The notes: generated by a model from the sequence alone, not told the origin. A DNA stretch of 60,210 nt from Enterococcus lactis (GCF_015751045.1 NZ_BNJW01000020.1:1-60210); one strand, 5' to 3'; positions 17,656 to 28,120 are shown, numbered from the stretch's first letter. Numbers and translations: made by a program.

Positions 17656-19809
17656 TTATTTTGCCATGAACATATCATAATACGCGTCCATTATTTCTTT
17701 AGCAATCGTCAAGTTCATGTGGTCTTGTTCATCTAATAAGTTCGGCAAGACAACACTGATTGCGATTTCCGGATTGTCTGTTGGTCCGTATGCCACAATA
17801 TTACTATTGACTGTCGTAATATCTGGGTGACCTTCCGCAACCGTTTCTGCAGTCCCTGTTTTTGCAGAAAGGTCCATTTTCGCACTGGCTAATGGTTTAG
17901 CTGTTGTGTAAGGGTCGGTACCATGAACAACCTGATGGAATCCTTCACGGAGGATTGCCATATTTTCTGCAGATATATTGACCGTATTTTCTGCTGTCGT
18001 GCCAATTTCTTTTTTCACTTCACCCAAATTCCCATTTTCGTCATTGCCATAGATTGCTTTGACTAGGTGAGGCTGTACTCGTTTCCCGCCATTAGCGACT
18101 GTTGAAGCATATTGAGCTAATTGGATCGGTGTATATGTGTCAAACTGTCCAAATGCCAAATCGGTAAAGTTACCTGGAGTATACCATTCTTTGCCATTAT
18201 CCGCATTGAACTTCTTCATATACTCAACAGAGCGTGAAATCCCAGGAGATTCATTCGGCAAATCGATCCCAGTCGTTGTACCAAGACCAAACTCTTTGAA
18301 AGAGTCTCTCAATTGTTGATAAGCTTTAGCTTCTTCGTCTAAACTAGGTAGTCCCATTCCAGGAGTATAGTCTAGCCCTAGCATCTTTAATGCCACTTTG
18401 ATCATATACGTATTAGAAGACAATTCCAATGCTTTGACTGCATCAAGAGCAACTTGTCCGTTTCGGTTAAAGACAGAGCTTTTTTCTGAAGCACCTTGTA
18501 GACGAATCGGTTCATCAATCAACACTTGATTTCCGCTGATCGCGTTACTTGCCCAACCTGCTGTCAAAGTACCGGCCTTGACTACAGACCCTGGAGCAAA
18601 AGCGCTAGTGATTGTGCCCAAAGCATTCTCGGTGATTTCCTTGGAACCTTGCTCATGACTGAAACCAGTCATGGCTAACACTTCTCCTGTCTGAGGATTC
18701 ATGGCTACTGCATAAGCACCAGGCGAGTACTGTGCTTTACCGTTATTGATCAATGTTTGATAATTTCTTTTTAAGATTTCTTCTACTTTCGATTGGAATT
18801 CTGCATTCATCGATAACATTAAATTAGAACCTTTTTCCCCAGAGAAGATTTCTTTTTGATTCGAAACATTGCCTTCATTATCAAGAGAAACTTCATATTG
18901 GGTTTTGGTTCCTTGTAGGACATCTTCATATTGTTTTTCCAAATAACTTTGTCCCACACGATCATTTCGAGAATACCCTTTTGCTAAATACTTCTCTGCT
19001 TCATCTGCCGGAAGACCTTGTTTTTCAGTCGTCACACTACCTAAAATACTTTTCAGTGAATCTGCTGCGTTATATTCGCGTGTCCAGTCTGTGCCTGTCG
19101 AAACTCCTGGAAGCTCAGAAGCACGTTCCGCCACAACAGCTAATTCTTGGTCAGTAACACCAGAGTTCTTGATATAGACTGTGTTTAATTCGTATGCACT
19201 GTTCATCCGTTTAAAGATGGTAGCAATCTTTAATTGTTCCTCGTTCAAGTTGATCTCATCATCTGTTACTTTATTGACCATCGCGCTGTATTGTTCGCTG
19301 TTTCCTAATTGCTTTTCTTTTGCCGAAAGTCTTTTTGTGGCTTCCTTCAAATGTTCCGGATCAGCCAGCCAAAAATCTTTTTTATCTCTATCTGTCAGAT
19401 TTTCATCTGCCGGCACATCAATCAGCGAGTTCAGCTTCGTTGCGATTTCAAGTAGGTCTTTAGCCGTCACTTGTGTGCCCCTCGTATAGGTGATTGCCTG
19501 ATTCGCTTTATTTGTGACTAACGCTTTTCCTGTGGAATCGTAGATCATTCCACGAGGGGTACTTTCTTGGACTGTAATCGTAGAAGTAGATTTCACTCGC
19601 GCTTCCATCTCTTCACCATTCACGATCTGCAAATAGCCCAATCGAGCAATCAACGCAACAAATAACGTAAATATAATGAAAAAAAGAAAATTTAAGCGAA
19701 AAGGAACATGCGACCGACGAAACGTTTTGTTTTTAGGCTCTTGTGCCCCTTTTCTTATTTTTTCTATCCAAGAAGTATTTACTATTTTTTTCATAAAATC
19801 TTTCATCAT
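17656..19809 (-). CDS. pbpA: Class B penicillin-binding protein, PBP2b type
   Basis: Monofunctional D,D-transpeptidase that cross-links septal or peripheral peptidoglycan, anchored by one membrane segment at about 38-57. The 717-residue protein has a dimerisation domain with the class B motif STPRGMIYD near 83-91. The transpeptidase domain holds catalytic Ser408 in SVVK (408-411), SSN (464-466) and KTG (650-652). The large insert between the N-terminal motif and the transpeptidase is typical of PBP2b/PBP2x relatives. It lacks the features of the low-affinity PBP5 family that gives enterococci ampicillin resistance. Two tandem repeat copies follow its stop. The symbol is a best guess because enterococcal PBP names vary. 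Confidence 0.85.
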   Translation of the reverse strand: MMKDFMKKIVNTSWIEKIRKGAQEPKNKTFRRSHVPFRLNFLFFIIFTLFVALIARLGYLQIVNGEEMEARVKSTSTITVQESTPRGMIYDSTGKALVTNKANQAITYTRGTQVTAKDLLEIATKLNSLIDVPADENLTDRDKKDFWLADPEHLKEATKRLSAKEKQLGNSEQYSAMVNKVTDDEINLNEEQLKIATIFKRMNSAYELNTVYIKNSGVTDQELAVVAERASELPGVSTGTDWTREYNAADSLKSILGSVTTEKQGLPADEAEKYLAKGYSRNDRVGQSYLEKQYEDVLQGTKTQYEVSLDNEGNVSNQKEIFSGEKGSNLMLSMNAEFQSKVEEILKRNYQTLINNGKAQYSPGAYAVAMNPQTGEVLAMTGFSHEQGSKEITENALGTITSAFAPGSVVKAGTLTAGWASNAISGNQVLIDEPIRLQGASEKSSVFNRNGQVALDAVKALELSSNTYMIKVALKMLGLDYTPGMGLPSLDEEAKAYQQLRDSFKEFGLGTTTGIDLPNESPGISRSVEYMKKFNADNGKEWYTPGNFTDLAFGQFDTYTPIQLAQYASTVANGGKRVQPHLVKAIYGNDENGNLGEVKKEIGTTAENTVNISAENMAILREGFHQVVHGTDPYTTAKPLASAKMDLSAKTGTAETVAEGHPDITTVNSNIVAYGPTDNPEIAISVVLPNLLDEQDHMNLTIAKEIMDAYYDMFMAK

Positions 19810-20114
19810 TTCCTATCCTTCCGCCTATTTACATTCATGCTTCATTGTACCCAAAAACTTCTTAATAAAAAAGAAAAAATGAGCGGAGCAAGAAATTCTT
19901 TACCTAATTTCAAGATAAAATCAACTTTTTGTTTCACAGCAAACCTCTGAAGTTGCATATCCAACTATTTTTTTCATTAAAAACTAAACTTATTTTTGAA
20001 AATTATGCTTTCTAAAGTCGTGAAACACTTTAATAGAACATTTCTTTGTGGAAAACTATAAGTTGTTATTCTAAAAAAACTTATATCAAAAATAGTAAGG
20101 TAAATTTAGTTTTT
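19810..20114. other. 305-base intergenic stretch, no gene seen
   Basis: AT-rich DNA between the RpiR-type gene and the penicillin-binding protein gene, both on the minus strand. It should hold the latter's promoter. I see only weak candidates, for example TTGATT followed 16 bases later by TAAAGA on the minus strand around 19890-19930. A loose ATAAGTT/AACTTAT dyad lies near 20055-20085. No open reading frame with a ribosome-binding site was found. Confidence 0.5.
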
Positions 20115-20963
20115 TTATTTTGAATCCATAAAATAGTCTTGGATTGCTTCTCTTGTTTTTTTCACTTTTTCACTAAGTGATTCGTTTTTAGCCATATAAA
20201 AATAAAAAATGATATCAATCGTAGCGAATTGGGCCAAAAGTGAATTGGTTGCCGCACTTCGATTGGTGATTTCTTTCGGTCTTGATGTTTGTACGAGTAC
20301 ATCGGCTATCTTGCTAAGTGGGTTATTTCCAAATTGCGTCAACGCAATGATCTCGATATTCATATTTTTTGCTAGCTCAGCTAATGCAACTACATCTGCG
20401 CTTCTCCCTGAGTTCGAAACAAGCCAAAGTACTTTCTTCTTCTCATTGCTGACAAGTTGTGGGAGCAAGACATGGATATCTTTTTCAAAAATGATTGGCT
20501 TACCGACACGAGACCATTTTTGCAGAATGTCTTCTACCACTAAAGAAGAGGCACCAACACCATATAAAAAAACAGACTCAGCCGATTCCAAACATTCTAC
20601 GACTTTTTGGATCGTTTCTTCTTCCAGAATATCTACTGTTTCTTTTATCGCTACTTGCGCATTGTTCCCAAGTTTGTTTTTGATAGAGTAAAAGGACTCA
20701 TTTGCTTCGATATCGCTAAATCCTTCATCGATTCCAGTCTGTAGTTCTGTTGAAATTGTGATTTTGAAGTCCGTCAAACTTTGAAACCCGATTTTTTTTG
20801 AAAAACGTACAACTGTCGGCGCACTCAAACCTGAAGCTTCCGCTAATTCATTAGCTGTCATTGTGGGGACCTTCTCAATATTTCCAATAATGTAGTTGGC
20901 CAACTTTTTTTCTGCTGAAGAATAATCTTCCATCATACTTTCAATACGACTAATTACGCTCAT
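20115..20963 (-). CDS. RpiR-family transcriptional regulator with SIS domain
   Basis: Regulator of sugar-phosphate metabolism, 282 residues. An N-terminal helix-turn-helix at about 1-77 carries TANELAEASGLSAPTVVRFSKKIGF. A SIS (sugar isomerase) domain at about 120-250 contains VFLYGVGASSLV and LVSNSGRSADVV, the usual phosphosugar pocket. An ATG twelve bases upstream lies inside the Shine-Dalgarno GGAGGAA; the ATG at 20963 is correctly spaced. The neighbours thrS and the penicillin-binding protein gene do not indicate its sugar or its target. Confidence 0.9.
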   Translation of the reverse strand: MSVISRIESMMEDYSSAEKKLANYIIGNIEKVPTMTANELAEASGLSAPTVVRFSKKIGFQSLTDFKITISTELQTGIDEGFSDIEANESFYSIKNKLGNNAQVAIKETVDILEEETIQKVVECLESAESVFLYGVGASSLVVEDILQKWSRVGKPIIFEKDIHVLLPQLVSNEKKKVLWLVSNSGRSADVVALAELAKNMNIEIIALTQFGNNPLSKIADVLVQTSRPKEITNRSAATNSLLAQFATIDIIFYFYMAKNESLSEKVKKTREAIQDYFMDSK

Positions 20964-21041
20964 AAGTTCCTCCATCCTTTTAATAATCGTCTATGTAAGT
21001 ATACCATATCAGTTCCTTGTTAACGGTCGTGTACTGGATAA

Positions 21042-21157
21042 AAAAACAAAAAAACAATCCGCACGATAGGATAGCTCATTCCATCAATCCCACAAATTCT
21101 ATTGACCATCTGTGGGATTGTGGAATATCTGTTCTCTATTGTTTGGATTGTTTTTTA
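21042..21157 (-). terminator. Large nested hairpin, thrS terminator region
   Basis: An outer stem (AAAAACAATCC at 21050-21060 with 21145-21155) and an inner stem (ATTCCATCAATCCCACA at 21078-21094 with 21111-21126, one bulge) make a palindrome of about 107 bases. The minus strand ends it in a long T tract. It starts about 30 bases past the thrS stop, so it probably terminates thrS. Confidence 0.75.
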
Positions 21158-21184
21158 TTTAGTGCTTTTTTATAGATGTTTTAT

Positions 21185-23128
21185 CTATTTGTTTTCTCTG
21201 CTGTAATTTTTGACTTCTGCTTCCATAGCATCAATAAAGATATTCAAATCTTCTACAGCTGTTTCTTTGCTTCCGTAACGACGTACATTCACTGTTGCAT
21301 CTTCCAATTCTTTATCACCGACAACTAATTGGTAAGGAATTTTTTGTGTTTGAGAGGCACGAATCTTATAGCCCATTTTTTCATTGCGGTCATCGACTTC
21401 TACACGTAAACCTTTCATTTGCAAGCGTTCTTTGATTTCATAAGCATAATCGCCATGTGCATCAACAGAAACAGGGATGATTGTCGCTTGTATTGGTGCT
21501 AGCCATGTTGGAAAAGCACCTTTGTATACTTCTGTCAAATAGGCGACAAAACGTTCCATCGTAGAAACGATTCCGCGGTGGATAACTACTGGACGATGTG
21601 TATTTTCCCCATCTTCTCCAACATATGTCAAATCAAAGCGTTCTGGCAATAAGAAGTCTAATTGTATAGTTGACAATGTTTCTTCTGTCCCAAGAGCTGT
21701 TTTGACTTGGACATCTAATTTTGGTCCGTAAAAGGCTGCTTCACCTTCTGCTTCAAAGTAATCTAGCTCTAATTCATCCATAGCAGCTTTCAGCATTGCT
21801 TGGGCTTTTTCCCACATTGCATCATCATCAAAATATTTATCTGTATTGTTTGGATCGCGGTAGCTTAAGCGGAAACGATAATCTGTAATATTGAAGTCAG
21901 CATATACTGCGACCATCAATTCAAGCGTACGCTTAAATTCATCTTTGATTTGGTCAGGACGAACAAATGTATGACCATCGTTCAACGTCATTTCTCGTAC
22001 ACGTTGTAAACCTGACAAAGCACCTGATTTTTCATAGCGGTGCATCATTCCTAATTCAGCGATACGAATTGGTAATTCACGGTAAGAATGGATGGCGTTT
22101 TTGTAGACCATCATGTGATGAGGGCAGTTCATTGGACGAAGAACAAGCATTTCGCCATCTCCCATATCCATTGGCGGGAACATGTCTTCTTGATAATGAT
22201 CCCAGTGTCCAGATGTTTTGTACAACTCAACATCTCCCATGATCGGTGTATACACATGTTGGTAACCTAGACTAACTTCTTTGTCTACGATATAACGTTC
22301 GATCGTACGTCGGATTGTTGCCCCTTTTGGAAGCCAGAATGGCAAACCAGAACCAACTTCTGGAGAAACCATAAACAAGTCAAGTTCTTTCCCTAGTTTA
22401 CGATGATCTCTTTCTTTTGCTTCTTCACGCAGACGGATATATTCTTTCAAAGCTTTTTTATCAAAAAAGGCTGTTCCGTAAACTCGTTGCATCATTTGAT
22501 TGTTTGAGTTTCCACGCCAGTAAGCACCTGCCACTGATAATAATTTGAATACTTGTATACGACCAGTAGACGGAACATGTGGTCCACGGCACAAATCGAT
22601 GAATTCACCTTGTTGATAGGCAGTAATCACTTCTTCTTCTGGCAATTCACTAATCAGTTCTACTTTGTACGGGTCACTTGCAAAAATTTCTAATGCTTCT
22701 TGTTTCGAAAGAACACGGCGTTCGATTGGCAGATTTTCTTTGACGATTTTCATCATCTCTGCTTCGATTGCGGGAAGATCTTCTGCAGTTACTTGATTTT
22801 GTCCATTGTCTGTATCATAGTAAAACCCTGAATCAATAGCTGGCCCAACACCAAAGTGGATATTTGGATAGAGGCGGCGCATTGCTTGAGCCATCAAATG
22901 AGCTGCTGAATGTCGGACTAATCCAAGTGCATCTTCATGGTCTGGTGTGACGATCTCAATACTTGCATCTTCCTCGATTGGACGAGTCAAATCAATAAGT
23001 TTGCCGTTCACTTTACCAGCTAAAGCTTTTTTTGCTAAGCTTTTTGAAATACTTTCAGCGATTGCCAATGTTGTTGTACCAGCCTCAAATTCTTTGACTG
23101 CACCATCTGGAAAAGTAATTTTTATCAT
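21185..23128 (-). CDS. thrS: Threonine--tRNA ligase
   Basis: Charges tRNA-Thr with threonine. The 647-residue class II synthetase has an N-terminal TGS domain (about 1-62), an editing domain with [10 protein letters not shown] near 73-82, a catalytic core, and a C-terminal anticodon-binding domain. Catalytic motifs include the zinc ligand in [14 protein letters not shown], motif 2 around [14 protein letters not shown], and motif 3 [11 protein letters not shown]. It is expressed behind a T-box leader and is therefore induced when threonine charging falls. Confidence 0.98.
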   Translation of the reverse strand: MIKITFPDGAVKEFEAGTTTLAIAESISKSLAKKALAGKVNGKLIDLTRPIEEDASIEIVTPDHEDALGLVRHSAAHLMAQAMRRLYPNIHFGVGPAIDSGFYYDTDNGQNQVTAEDLPAIEAEMMKIVKENLPIERRVLSKQEALEIFASDPYKVELISELPEEEVITAYQQGEFIDLCRGPHVPSTGRIQVFKLLSVAGAYWRGNSNNQMMQRVYGTAFFDKKALKEYIRLREEAKERDHRKLGKELDLFMVSPEVGSGLPFWLPKGATIRRTIERYIVDKEVSLGYQHVYTPIMGDVELYKTSGHWDHYQEDMFPPMDMGDGEMLVLRPMNCPHHMMVYKNAIHSYRELPIRIAELGMMHRYEKSGALSGLQRVREMTLNDGHTFVRPDQIKDEFKRTLELMVAVYADFNITDYRFRLSYRDPNNTDKYFDDDAMWEKAQAMLKAAMDELELDYFEAEGEAAFYGPKLDVQVKTALGTEETLSTIQLDFLLPERFDLTYVGEDGENTHRPVVIHRGIVSTMERFVAYLTEVYKGAFPTWLAPIQATIIPVSVDAHGDYAYEIKERLQMKGLRVEVDDRNEKMGYKIRASQTQKIPYQLVVGDKELEDATVNVRRYGSKETAVEDLNIFIDAMEAEVKNYSRENK

Positions 23129-23181
23129 AATAGTTTCCTCCTTGAAATGTTTTGATTGATCAGATCATCAAGCTGAAAAAC

Positions 23182-23430
23182 AAAAAATCCTAGCATCTCT
23201 TGAAAAGAGATACTAGGACGAAAAGTTCGTGGTTCCACCTAATGTTCAAACGCACATGCGTTCCTCAAACGTTGTAACGGTCCGACCGCCCTTGCTTCAA
23301 CAAGGGTTTCGAAAGTGGTCATCCTTTGGTTTTCTCCTGGAAAAGTTTCAGCCTAGCTTTTCCTCTCTTATCGAAGACTCTCAAATTCAGTTGGCTTTCT
23401 CATCAATCAATTATGTGTTTATTTAACCAC
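23182..23430 (-). promoter_or_regulatory. T-box riboswitch controlling thrS
   Basis: On the minus strand the conserved T-box AGGTGGAACCACG (complement of 23228-23240) precedes a strong terminator (arms about 23187-23201 and 23206-23219, then a T-run to 23182). Upstream lie a GATGAGAA-type stem I base and an AGAGAG bulge. A candidate specifier triplet ACC sits at 23328-23330 (or 23317-23319), which would read threonine. Uncharged tRNA-Thr would pair with the T-box and favour the antiterminator. Confidence 0.93.
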
Positions 23431-23463
23431 TAATAAATAGAAAAATCAAGTGTGAAACCAAAC

Positions 23464-23643
23464 TTATTTTTTCCATTCCCCATTTACACCGTATGTTCCT
23501 TTTTTCATCTCGTTGATGATAACATGGATGTGTTCTTTTGGTGCTTGCGTGTTTTTATGAACAGCTTCCGTGATATCTTTCATCATATTTTCTAATTGTT
23601 CCGGACTGCGACCTTCTACTAATTCGACATGTACGAATGGCAT
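23464..23643 (-). CDS. 4-oxalocrotonate tautomerase family protein
   Basis: Small tautomerase of 59 residues. Translation from the ATG at 23643 gives [16 protein letters not shown], so removal of Met exposes the catalytic Pro1 of the family. An ATG 12 codons upstream would bury the proline and is rejected. GAGGAGAGAACATT before the chosen start is a strong Shine-Dalgarno. The physiological substrate is unknown; many Firmicutes carry such a protein without an aromatic degradation pathway. It is 46 bases downstream of the metal ATPase gene and may be co-transcribed. Confidence 0.88.
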   Translation of the reverse strand: MPFVHVELVEGRSPEQLENMMKDITEAVHKNTQAPKEHIHVIINEMKKGTYGVNGEWKK

Positions 23644-23689
23644 AATGTTCTCTCCTCTTTCTGATCGTTCTTTTTTCATCTCGATTCTA

Positions 23690-25513
23690 TCATACTATGT
23701 TTGTCTTGGGTACTGAATCCGGAAAAATGGCTGGGTCTTTTTTTGCTCTCAGCGCACTCAGGATAGAGACCGTATCCACGACTTCTTGCAAAACAGCCCC
23801 GAATAACGCAGGAACCAGACCCGTACTTGCAATTAACATCAAAAAAATACAAATAAAGATGCCAATCAGTACAGATTGTTTCGCTATTCTCATCGTATCT
23901 TTTGAGATCACTACTGCTTTTGCTACACGTAAAAGATCATCTTTCAAGATGACCGCATCTGCACTTTCACTAGCAGCTGTAGAACCATGAGCGCCCATTG
24001 CAATGCCGATATCTGCAGCAGCAAGTGCTGGTGCGTCATTCACGCCGTCTCCTACCATCGCCACAGGTCGTTGATCTTTAGGGATACTTTCTAAAATAGT
24101 CAATTTGTCTTGAGGCAAGCAATGAGCATGTACAGAATCTAATTTGACTTCCTCTGCAATCGCTTGAGCAATGGCTGATCCATCTCCGGTAATCATCATC
24201 AAATTTTTCACACCAAGATTTCTTAGCTCTTTGATTGTCCTTGCTGCTTCTGAGCGAATCTGATCCGAAAATAGGATGGTTCCTGCAAAGGATTGATCAA
24301 TGGCTACATAGATTGCTGTTTCAGAAGTCTCGATTTCTTCCACTGAAACAAAAGAAGCGCGTCCAATCTTTACGTCATGATTATTGACTACTGCTTGGAT
24401 TCCTTGACCTGTCACTTCTTTCAGTTGACTAACAGGATACAGTTGGCTGTTTTTCACGTTGTTCACTAACGAACGAGCTAAGATATGGCTAGATTCCTGT
24501 TCTGCACTTGCTGCATACATAAGTAGCTCTTCTTTTTTCATTCCATTGACTGGTTGAATCGCCTCTACTTCTAATATTCCTTTGGTAAGCGTTCCTGTTT
24601 TATCAAAAGCAATCGTTTTTGTACGTGCGAGCTTTTCAATCGTTGTTCCAGTTTTAACAACAATCCCGTTTTTACTTGAACGGCTCATCCCAGCAACTAA
24701 AGCGATCGGCGCAGCTAAAATCAATGGACAAGGCGATGCTACGACCAATACTTCTGCAAAACGCAAAGGATCTTTTGAGAACCACCAAGAAATACCGCCA
24801 ATCAAATATGCGATCAATGTAAAGGGAACCGCATAACGATCAGCTAAACGGACGAATCGGGCAGGTTTTTCTTTTGATTCTTCGACTAATTTAATGATCA
24901 TTTGATATTGGCTATCTGCAGCGCGTTTTTCAGCAATCATTTGGATTGATCCGTCTCCATTTAAAGACCCAGACATGATCTGATCTCCAGGTTTCTTTGT
25001 TTCTGGACGAGACTCTCCTGTCAAAGAAGATTCATCGACTGATGATTCTCCTTTGATCACTCGACCATCAACTGGTACAAGCTCGCCAGGCTTGACTAGC
25101 AGCTGATCATCCACATTTATTTCATCAATTACTATATCCTGCCATCTTCCTTCTTTGAATCGATGGGCGATTCTTGGGGTGTTGTCTAATAAAGATTGCA
25201 ATTCTTTACCTGCTCGTTTATTCGCGTAATCTTCTAGACTATCTCCACCTGTAAGCATGATCAATATCATCAAACTAGCCCAATATTCTTTGACGGCTAA
25301 TGTTGCAAGGATTGCGGTAATCGCTAATATATCTACACCATATCTTCCTGAACGCAATGTTTTGATCATTTCCAAAAACATCAAGAAGGCGAGAATCCCT
25401 CCAGTAAATGCAACAATCATAAAAGCAAGTCCCGGCTGATGGAAAACAAATTCACTTAACAAAGCTACTCCGCCAATAAATAAAGTAAGTAAAAATTTTT
25501 TAAAATGTGTCAT
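23690..25513 (-). CDS. P1B-4-type heavy-metal exporting ATPase (PfeT/FrvA-like)
   Basis: Membrane P-type ATPase of 607 residues that expels a transition metal, probably ferrous iron, cobalt or zinc. It has no N-terminal metal-binding domain. TGES is at 165-168, the transmembrane metal site is SPC at 260-262 (not CPC), the phosphorylated Asp304 is in DKTGTLT, and the hinge GDGVNDAP follows. SPC with few membrane helices defines the P1B-4 group, which includes Bacillus PfeT/ZosA and Listeria FrvA. The usual nucleotide-domain HP dipeptide reads HI (ESSHILARS), a minor departure. A Fur-box-like sequence lies about 115 bases upstream. Confidence 0.88.
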   Translation of the reverse strand: MTHFKKFLLTLFIGGVALLSEFVFHQPGLAFMIVAFTGGILAFLMFLEMIKTLRSGRYGVDILAITAILATLAVKEYWASLMILIMLTGGDSLEDYANKRAGKELQSLLDNTPRIAHRFKEGRWQDIVIDEINVDDQLLVKPGELVPVDGRVIKGESSVDESSLTGESRPETKKPGDQIMSGSLNGDGSIQMIAEKRAADSQYQMIIKLVEESKEKPARFVRLADRYAVPFTLIAYLIGGISWWFSKDPLRFAEVLVVASPCPLILAAPIALVAGMSRSSKNGIVVKTGTTIEKLARTKTIAFDKTGTLTKGILEVEAIQPVNGMKKEELLMYAASAEQESSHILARSLVNNVKNSQLYPVSQLKEVTGQGIQAVVNNHDVKIGRASFVSVEEIETSETAIYVAIDQSFAGTILFSDQIRSEAARTIKELRNLGVKNLMMITGDGSAIAQAIAEEVKLDSVHAHCLPQDKLTILESIPKDQRPVAMVGDGVNDAPALAAADIGIAMGAHGSTAASESADAVILKDDLLRVAKAVVISKDTMRIAKQSVLIGIFICIFLMLIASTGLVPALFGAVLQEVVDTVSILSALRAKKDPAIFPDSVPKTNIV

Positions 25514-25626
25514 AGTTTCTTCTCCTCTTTTTTGTGACTTAGAGGTTAGTCATCCATCTTCAATTGCCTCTCTTTCTCTTAAGCTTAGTCCTTGCTTAAC
25601 ACTTTTTAAAACAATAGGCCTTAATT

Positions 25627-25645
25627 GAAAACAACTATCACTATC
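25627..25645 (-). promoter_or_regulatory. Fur/PerR-box-like sequence upstream of the metal ATPase gene
   Basis: The minus strand reads GATAGTGATAGTTGTTTTC, which matches the classical 19-base Fur box at 14 positions. Iron exporters of this group are regulated by Fur/PerR in relatives. No convincing promoter was located beside it, so this is a candidate only. Confidence 0.35.
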
Positions 25646-25743
25646 AGCGTTTCCAATAGTCGCCAGTCCGACAAACGAATCTATCGAGCAAAGAGGACTT
25701 TTTTCGATTCATCCGTTAAAAAGTACCTTTTTTCGAAAAACTG

Positions 25744-25752
25744 TGCTATACT
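25744..25752 (+). promoter_or_regulatory. helD promoter (extended -10)
   Basis: TGCTATACT at 25744-25752 is an extended -10 element 36 bases before the gene. The -35 region is weak. Confidence 0.55.
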
Positions 25753-25787
25753 TTTAATTCGTTATTTACGGCGGAAGGAGCAAACAT

Positions 25788-28070
25788 GTGATGAATGAGA
25801 AACAACTAGAACAAACGCACGTGGATGAAACGATCGAACTAATCCAGATCGAACAAAATATGCTGGATACAAAACAACGAGAATTGACTCAAGAAATGAA
25901 TCATTCGACAAAAGACACAGCTAATCACAAGATTCGAGCTGGTTCCAATGAAACTTTTTATGAATCTGCTGTTGAATATCGCCAACATGAGCAAGAATTG
26001 CTTTTAAAATATCATACTCTTGAGGCGCAGCAAAAACGCCTACAAACGTTGTCTGTTATGAAAGACAGTCCTTACTTTGCCCGTATCGATTTTAAAGAAG
26101 ACCGTGAAACAGAAACATTGTATCTAGGTATCGCTTCTTTAAGAGATCTAGCAGAAGAAACAATTGTTATTGACTGGCGCGCACCAATTGCCAACCTTTA
26201 TTATGAAGGTGAGATTGGTCCCGCATTTTATGAAACTGAAACAGATAGAATAGATGTCGATCTGCAGTTGAAACGACAATTTAAAATCCAAGAAGGACGT
26301 ATTTTATCTATGGTAGATACGTCGGAAGTAATCAACGATGACTTTTTGCTAGAGATATTGGACGAAGCATCAAGCAACCATATGAAAAATATCGTCTCTA
26401 CGATACAAAAAGCACAAAATGCAATCATTCGGGACACAACAAGTAAAGTGATGCTGATTGAAGGAATCGCCGGAAGCGGAAAAACGTCTGCTCTGCTTCA
26501 ACGTATTGCTTTTCTGTTGTATCATAATCGCAAATGGCTAGAGGCAGAAAACGTGCTTCTATTTTCACCAAACCATTTGTTTTCTGATTATATCTCGACT
26601 GTATTGCCTTCATTAGGTGAAAGCGGTGTGCCTACACAAACATTCAAAAATTATATTTCACAGCTGTTGCCAGAGTTTTCTTTATTAGACGAACAGCAAC
26701 AAGAAAGTGGTTTTTTGCTAGGCGAAAAAGATCCGATACAAGTGATGAAAAGCGGATTGACCTTAGTGGATCAGATTGATCGCTATATCCAAAGCATCAC
26801 AAGCTACGGTCCCTTGTTCCGTGATATGAAAATAAATGGCCGTACGATCCTATCAAAGGAATCGATTCGCCAATGGTATAAAGAAACAAATGAACAACTT
26901 CCCTTGCATCACAGACTCTCTCTATTACAAACAAAACTACTGAAAAAATTAGGCGGTCTGCAAAAAGATGAAACACGTCAGCAATGGGTCAAAGATCTCG
27001 CGGAAGAGCAGCTCCAAGAACTATACGCAACAGATCCTAATCTTGAATATACAGAACAAAAGGAGCGTTCCTTACGTAAAAAACTGGCTAACCAAATCGT
27101 ACGTAAACGATTCCGTCGAATTCATCGAGGAATCATGAATTATCAATTTGTCAATATAACGAAACAATATCTCCACTTTTTACAAACTGTGCCACTTTCT
27201 CTTCTGACACGGCATAAAATCAGCGAGACCAGATGGCAAGAACATTTAGCAACTATTCGTACACATTTGCGTCAAAGAGAGTTGCCCCAAGAGGATGCTG
27301 TCCTATTCTTTTTACTGATGCGCCGAACGTATCCGGTGACGGTCACACACAAAGCTCGCTATATCTTTATTGATGAAATGCAGGATTTCGCACCATCACA
27401 AGTCGCATTGTTGCAAGCCTTGTTCCCAAAAGCAAATTTGACTTTCTGTGGAGATCTAAATCAAAATGTCTTTGGAAATGAAACAATCGTGGGATCATTG
27501 GAAGAACTTTTCGTGGACCGTGAAGTCACCCGTTTCCAATTAACGACAAGCTATCGTTCCACAAAAGAAATCACTGATTTTGCTAATCACTTTATTGCAA
27601 AAGAACATCAAGTAGAGACTACAGCAAGAAAAGGCGATTTGCCTTTGCTCATCCAAGGAACAACTGATGATGTCAAACTGAATTGGTTAGCAGATACCAT
27701 TCGAACGACTCAGGGAAAAGCCCGGTATTGGCGTACAGCAATCATTGCTAAAACCCAAGAAGAATGCGAGACTCTTTATGCTCAACTGCCAGACGAGTTG
27801 AAACAACAAGTCCAGCTGATTTTAAATGAGAGTGATTTTATGAAGCGTTCCATTATTTTACTTCCGGCCTTTTTAGCAAAAGGTCTGGAGTTTGACCGAG
27901 TTTTCTTGTGGGATGTAGATGCAGATCATTTTTCTTCTCAACAAGACAAATTGATCCTTTACACCATGTGTACACGTGCGATGCATGAATTGACACTTTT
28001 TACCTCCAATAATGAAAGTCCTTTGTTAAACAATATGGATATTTCATCTTATGAGAAAAAAGTATTGTAA
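25788..28070 (+). CDS. helD: RNA polymerase recycling motor HelD (UvrD/Rep-like helicase)
   Basis: Superfamily 1 ATPase that pulls stalled or post-termination RNA polymerase off DNA. The 760-residue protein starts with a coiled-coil arm (about 1-90) that enters the polymerase secondary channel. Walker A is GIAGSGKT at 226-233. Walker B is DEMQD in IDEMQDFAPSQ. Later motifs are GDLNQ, TSYRST and CTRAMHEL. The start is GTG at 25788 or ATG at 25791, both well spaced after GGAAGGAG. It is a single gene between its own promoter and a very strong terminator. A DNA-repair helicase is the alternative, but the N-terminal arm favours HelD. Confidence 0.88.
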   Translation: MMNEKQLEQTHVDETIELIQIEQNMLDTKQRELTQEMNHSTKDTANHKIRAGSNETFYESAVEYRQHEQELLLKYHTLEAQQKRLQTLSVMKDSPYFARIDFKEDRETETLYLGIASLRDLAEETIVIDWRAPIANLYYEGEIGPAFYETETDRIDVDLQLKRQFKIQEGRILSMVDTSEVINDDFLLEILDEASSNHMKNIVSTIQKAQNAIIRDTTSKVMLIEGIAGSGKTSALLQRIAFLLYHNRKWLEAENVLLFSPNHLFSDYISTVLPSLGESGVPTQTFKNYISQLLPEFSLLDEQQQESGFLLGEKDPIQVMKSGLTLVDQIDRYIQSITSYGPLFRDMKINGRTILSKESIRQWYKETNEQLPLHHRLSLLQTKLLKKLGGLQKDETRQQWVKDLAEEQLQELYATDPNLEYTEQKERSLRKKLANQIVRKRFRRIHRGIMNYQFVNITKQYLHFLQTVPLSLLTRHKISETRWQEHLATIRTHLRQRELPQEDAVLFFLLMRRTYPVTVTHKARYIFIDEMQDFAPSQVALLQALFPKANLTFCGDLNQNVFGNETIVGSLEELFVDREVTRFQLTTSYRSTKEITDFANHFIAKEHQVETTARKGDLPLLIQGTTDDVKLNWLADTIRTTQGKARYWRTAIIAKTQEECETLYAQLPDELKQQVQLILNESDFMKRSIILLPAFLAKGLEFDRVFLWDVDADHFSSQQDKLILYTMCTRAMHELTLFTSNNESPLLNNMDISSYEKKVL

Positions 28071-28120
28071 CTAAAAAGACAACTGCTATCGTTAATGTTA
28101 GCAGTTGTCTTTTTAGTTAC
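28067..28120. terminator. Bidirectional terminator after helD
   Basis: A perfect 22-base inverted repeat (28067-28088 with 28099-28120) has A-rich and T-rich flanks inside the arms. It overlaps the helD stop and lies between converging genes. Confidence 0.9.
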
